From Sphingomonas sanguinis (lineage in GTDB: Bacteria; Pseudomonadota; Alphaproteobacteria; Sphingomonadales; Sphingomonadaceae), in the NCBI RefSeq assembly GCF_001476905.1, contig NZ_LDTE01000010.1, positions 124,001-188,000 of the forward strand: a stretch of DNA of 64,000 nucleotides. The letters run 5' to 3'. Shown here piece by piece: positions 63,903 to 64,000 of the stretch; within the stretch, counting starts at the first letter, position 1, and each line of letters opens with the position of its first letter. Position numbers and translations under genes: made by a program. A model generated the notes under the pieces. It saw only the letters and a list, made by a program, of their open reading frames with translations. It searched no databases and had not been told where the DNA came from.

Positions 63903-64000
63903 ATGACGCAGGATGAATTCGGTTTTAACGCCCACCGCAGAGGAACGGCGGTCTTTGCGCTTTCGTTCCACCATCCTGCGATGCTGGATGAGGCGATCAT
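63903..64000 (+). CDS. Truncated gene at the window edge, unidentified
   Basis: An ATG at 63903 opens a frame that runs to the end of the window, giving MTQDEFGFNAHRRGTAVFAL and about 12 more residues. It diverges from moaA with a 77-base gap. The visible part is too short to recognise a family. Confidence 0.4.
   Translation, partial: MTQDEFGFNAHRRGTAVFALSFHHPAMLDEAI

Overview
This window is ordinary chromosomal backbone from a high-GC alphaproteobacterium, most likely Sphingomonas or a close relative (Sphingomonadaceae). The evidence is consistent across several features. lexA carries an alphaproteobacterial GTTC-N7-GTTC operator. A DivL-type pseudo-kinase has tyrosine at the phosphoacceptor site. 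Repair is AddAB rather than RecBCD, cell-wall salvage is AmgK/MurU, and there are CC0125-type lipoproteins, many GTG/TTG starts and G+C-biased third codon positions. I see no rRNA, prophage, transposase, plasmid gene or CRISPR array. The only RNA gene is one tRNA-Asn.

Layout. 1-5000: citrate synthase and glutamyl-tRNA synthetase (minus), divergent from comEC. 5080-9900: a tight minus-strand run trpG-trpD-trpC-moaC-moeA, then lexA with its own SOS promoter. 10700-14130: ppiD-trpE, so the trp genes lie in two blocks. 14266-20996: tpiA, an M17 aminopeptidase, a serine hydrolase, a MAPEG protein, rimO and anmK. 20998-22616: three minus-strand genes for small or poorly known proteins, two preceded by CtrA-like motifs. 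22885-29822: an S9 peptidase, an MgtC-like protein, four small genes, lysA and asd. 29964-35045: YitT-like and YdjM-like membrane proteins, a transmembrane LuxR-HTH/DUF4019 regulator, an alpha/beta hydrolase and an M2 metallopeptidase. 35163-38706: an H1-like basic protein, AMP nucleosidase, a peroxiredoxin and YqgE. 38837-51776: ahcY and then a long compact run divL-tsaE-amgK-murU-addB-addA, followed by trxA. 52016-57973: a GST-like protein, argJ, a TonB-C-like protein, a small exported protein and secA. 58112-64000: small envelope proteins, YjbQ, a lipoprotein/ATP-grasp pair, tRNA-Asn, nadK, moaA and a truncated gene at the edge.

Genes that work together: trpE with trpGDC (chorismate to indole-glycerol phosphate); moaA, moaC and moeA (molybdenum cofactor); lysA and asd (lysine/threonine/methionine); AnmK, AmgK and MurU (peptidoglycan sugar salvage); AddA and AddB (double-strand-break repair) with LexA (SOS); ComEC (DNA uptake); DivL, with possible CtrA sites, hinting at alphaproteobacterial cell-cycle control.

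Most intriguing items: (1) the lipoprotein plus glutathionylspermidine-synthase-like ATP-grasp pair at 60237-61759, whose lipoprotein tail carries an RGGFG motif; (2) two copies of a 50-bp element with helically phased internal repeats at 26026 and 26371, bracketing a small membrane-protein gene; (3) DivL with Tyr at the His site and also His in place of the N-box Asn; (4) a 20-bp perfect palindrome upstream of ahcY; (5) moeA, which seems to start at ATT; (6) a family of short hairpin repeats placed just after stop codons.
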